This document shows positions 63,321 through 64,000 of a stretch of DNA of 64,000 bases, piece by piece. The stretch spans positions 1,138,001 to 1,202,000 of the forward strand of contig NZ_CP117516.1 of the NCBI RefSeq assembly GCF_028621955.1, in the 5' to 3' direction. A model generated the notes under the pieces. The model saw only the letters and a program-made list of their open reading frames with translations, ran no database searches and was not told the DNA's origin. A program made the position numbers and the translations under genes. Origin of the DNA: Erythrobacter sp. BLCC-B19. GTDB taxonomy: Bacteria > Pseudomonadota > Alphaproteobacteria > Sphingomonadales > Sphingomonadaceae. Each line of letters starts with the position of its first letter. The first letter of the stretch is position 1.

Positions 63321-64000
63321 TTAGATGAGACCCGCCAGCGGCGAGCTCGGATCGGCATACATCCGCCGCGCCATACGGCCCGCGAGGTAGGCCTCGCGCC
63401 CGGCTTCGACTGCGAGCTTCATCGCGCGGGCCATGCGGATCGGGTCTTTGGCTTCGGCGATGGCGGTGTTCATCAGGATGCCGTCGCAGCCGAGTTCCAT
63501 GCCGACTGCCGCATCCGAGGCCGTGCCGACGCCTGCGTCGACCAGCACCGGCACCTTCGCGCCTTCCACGATCAGGCGGATCATCACCTGATTCTGGATG
63601 CCGAGGCCTGAGCCGATCGGCGCGCCCAAGGGCATGATGGCGACCGCGCCGGCATCTTCGAGCTGCCGCGCCGCAATCGGATCGTCGGCGCAATAGACCA
63701 TCGGCAGGAAGCCCTCCTTGGCCAGCACCTCGGTCGCCTTCAGCGTCTCGCGCATATCGGGATAGAGCGTGCGCGCCTCGCCCAGCACTTCGAGCTTGAC
63801 GAGATCCCAACCCCCCGCCTCGCGCGCCAGCCGCAAGGTGCGGACGGCCTCGTCACCGGTGAAGCACCCCGCGGTGTTGGGGAGGTAGGTGATCTTTTTG
63901 GGGTCGATGAAGTCGGTCAGCATCGGCGCCTTGGGATCGGACACATTCACCCGCCGCACCGCGACGGTGACGATCTCTGCGCCGCTGGCCTCAACCGCGG
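63321..64000 (-). CDS. thiG: thiazole synthase (partial, 5' end outside window)
   Basis: The visible 226 codons cover most of ThiG, cut by the right edge. They include [48 protein letters not shown] with the Schiff-base lysine, [20 protein letters not shown] and [12 protein letters not shown]. ThiG builds the thiazole phosphate of thiamine from DXP, dehydroglycine and ThiS-thiocarboxylate. DXP is supplied by dxs at 13375. The start codon is not in the window. Confidence 0.95.
   Translation of the reverse strand, partial: AVEASGAEIVTVAVRRVNVSDPKAPMLTDFIDPKKITYLPNTAGCFTGDEAVRTLRLAREAGGWDLVKLEVLGEARTLYPDMRETLKATEVLAKEGFLPMVYCADDPIAARQLEDAGAVAIMPLGAPIGSGLGIQNQVMIRLIVEGAKVPVLVDAGVGTASDAAVGMELGCDGILMNTAIAEAKDPIRMARAMKLAVEAGREAYLAGRMARRMYADPSSPLAGLI

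Overview
The window is a gene-dense, GC-rich chromosomal segment of an alphaproteobacterium, most likely a sphingomonad of the Erythrobacteraceae type. This is inferred from gene content: the 1,566-residue NAD-dependent glutamate dehydrogenase, the alphaproteobacterial form of ThrRS, a rpe/heparinase/purH run, a CYP153-like P450, and the general protein style. I see no rRNA, CRISPR array, insertion sequence, prophage or conjugative element; this is core and shell chromosome. A perfect 16-bp parS site (25128-25143) suggests it lies in the part of the chromosome organised by ParB, usually near oriC.

Layout. 0-3.2 kb: an Lrp/AsnC regulator, a lipid kinase overlapping a gene for a Tam41-like nucleotidyltransferase (possible CDP-diacylglycerol synthase), and a convergent DUF2141 gene. 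3.4-9.3 kb: rpe, heparinase-like protein, purH, a small anchored protein, exported MsrA, Fur/Zur-type regulator. 9.3-13.3 kb: a CHASE2-adenylate cyclase followed, with overlaps, by three paralogous exported proteins that share a small two-cysteine module. 13.4-19.3 kb: dxs, a membrane protein, mlaA, a crotonase, NnrU, a thioesterase and a divergent HxlR regulator with two operator-like palindromes. 19.4-24.5 kb: a peptide transporter plus two amidohydrolases, one of which has lost its metal motif, and a short GntR regulator. 24.7-27.9 kb: ihfB, parS, a Kef-type antiporter, tRNA-Leu(UAA) and a tandem PilZ protein. 27.9-42.1 kb: exported MsrB, CYP153-like P450, an ABC exporter pair, queG, a ferredoxin-reductase-like flavoprotein, the large glutamate dehydrogenase, and an LLM oxidoreductase/TPR/hydrolase operon. 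42.1-46.2 kb: PhoD, a truncated Xre remnant, and thrS behind a threonine-rich leader peptide. 46.2-54.4 kb: two small-molecule/membrane genes, a DUF1223 protein, agmatine deiminase, glnE-bcp, a ferritin-like protein and an M23 peptidase followed by structured RNA and a strong terminator. 54.5-64 kb: acyl-CoA synthetase/P450 pair, yqiJ-yqiK (flotillin), galU, murA, two small genes and thiG (cut by the right edge).

Connections. Several genes serve the envelope: lipid kinase and Tam41-like enzyme, mlaA, murA, galU, M23 peptidase, flotillin, and periplasmic MsrA and MsrB. Nitrogen handling recurs in glutamate dehydrogenase, glnE, agmatine deiminase and the peptide-uptake cluster. Second messengers appear as cAMP (CHASE2 cyclase) and probably c-di-GMP (PilZ). 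Four related intergenic repeats, each a hairpin followed by a conserved tail, lie at 7.6, 24.0, 25.0 and 63.2 kb. The most unusual items are the Tam41-like gene next to a lipid kinase, the CHASE2-cyclase operon with its new module family, the threonine-coded leader before thrS, and the RNA hairpin that buries an amidohydrolase ribosome binding site.
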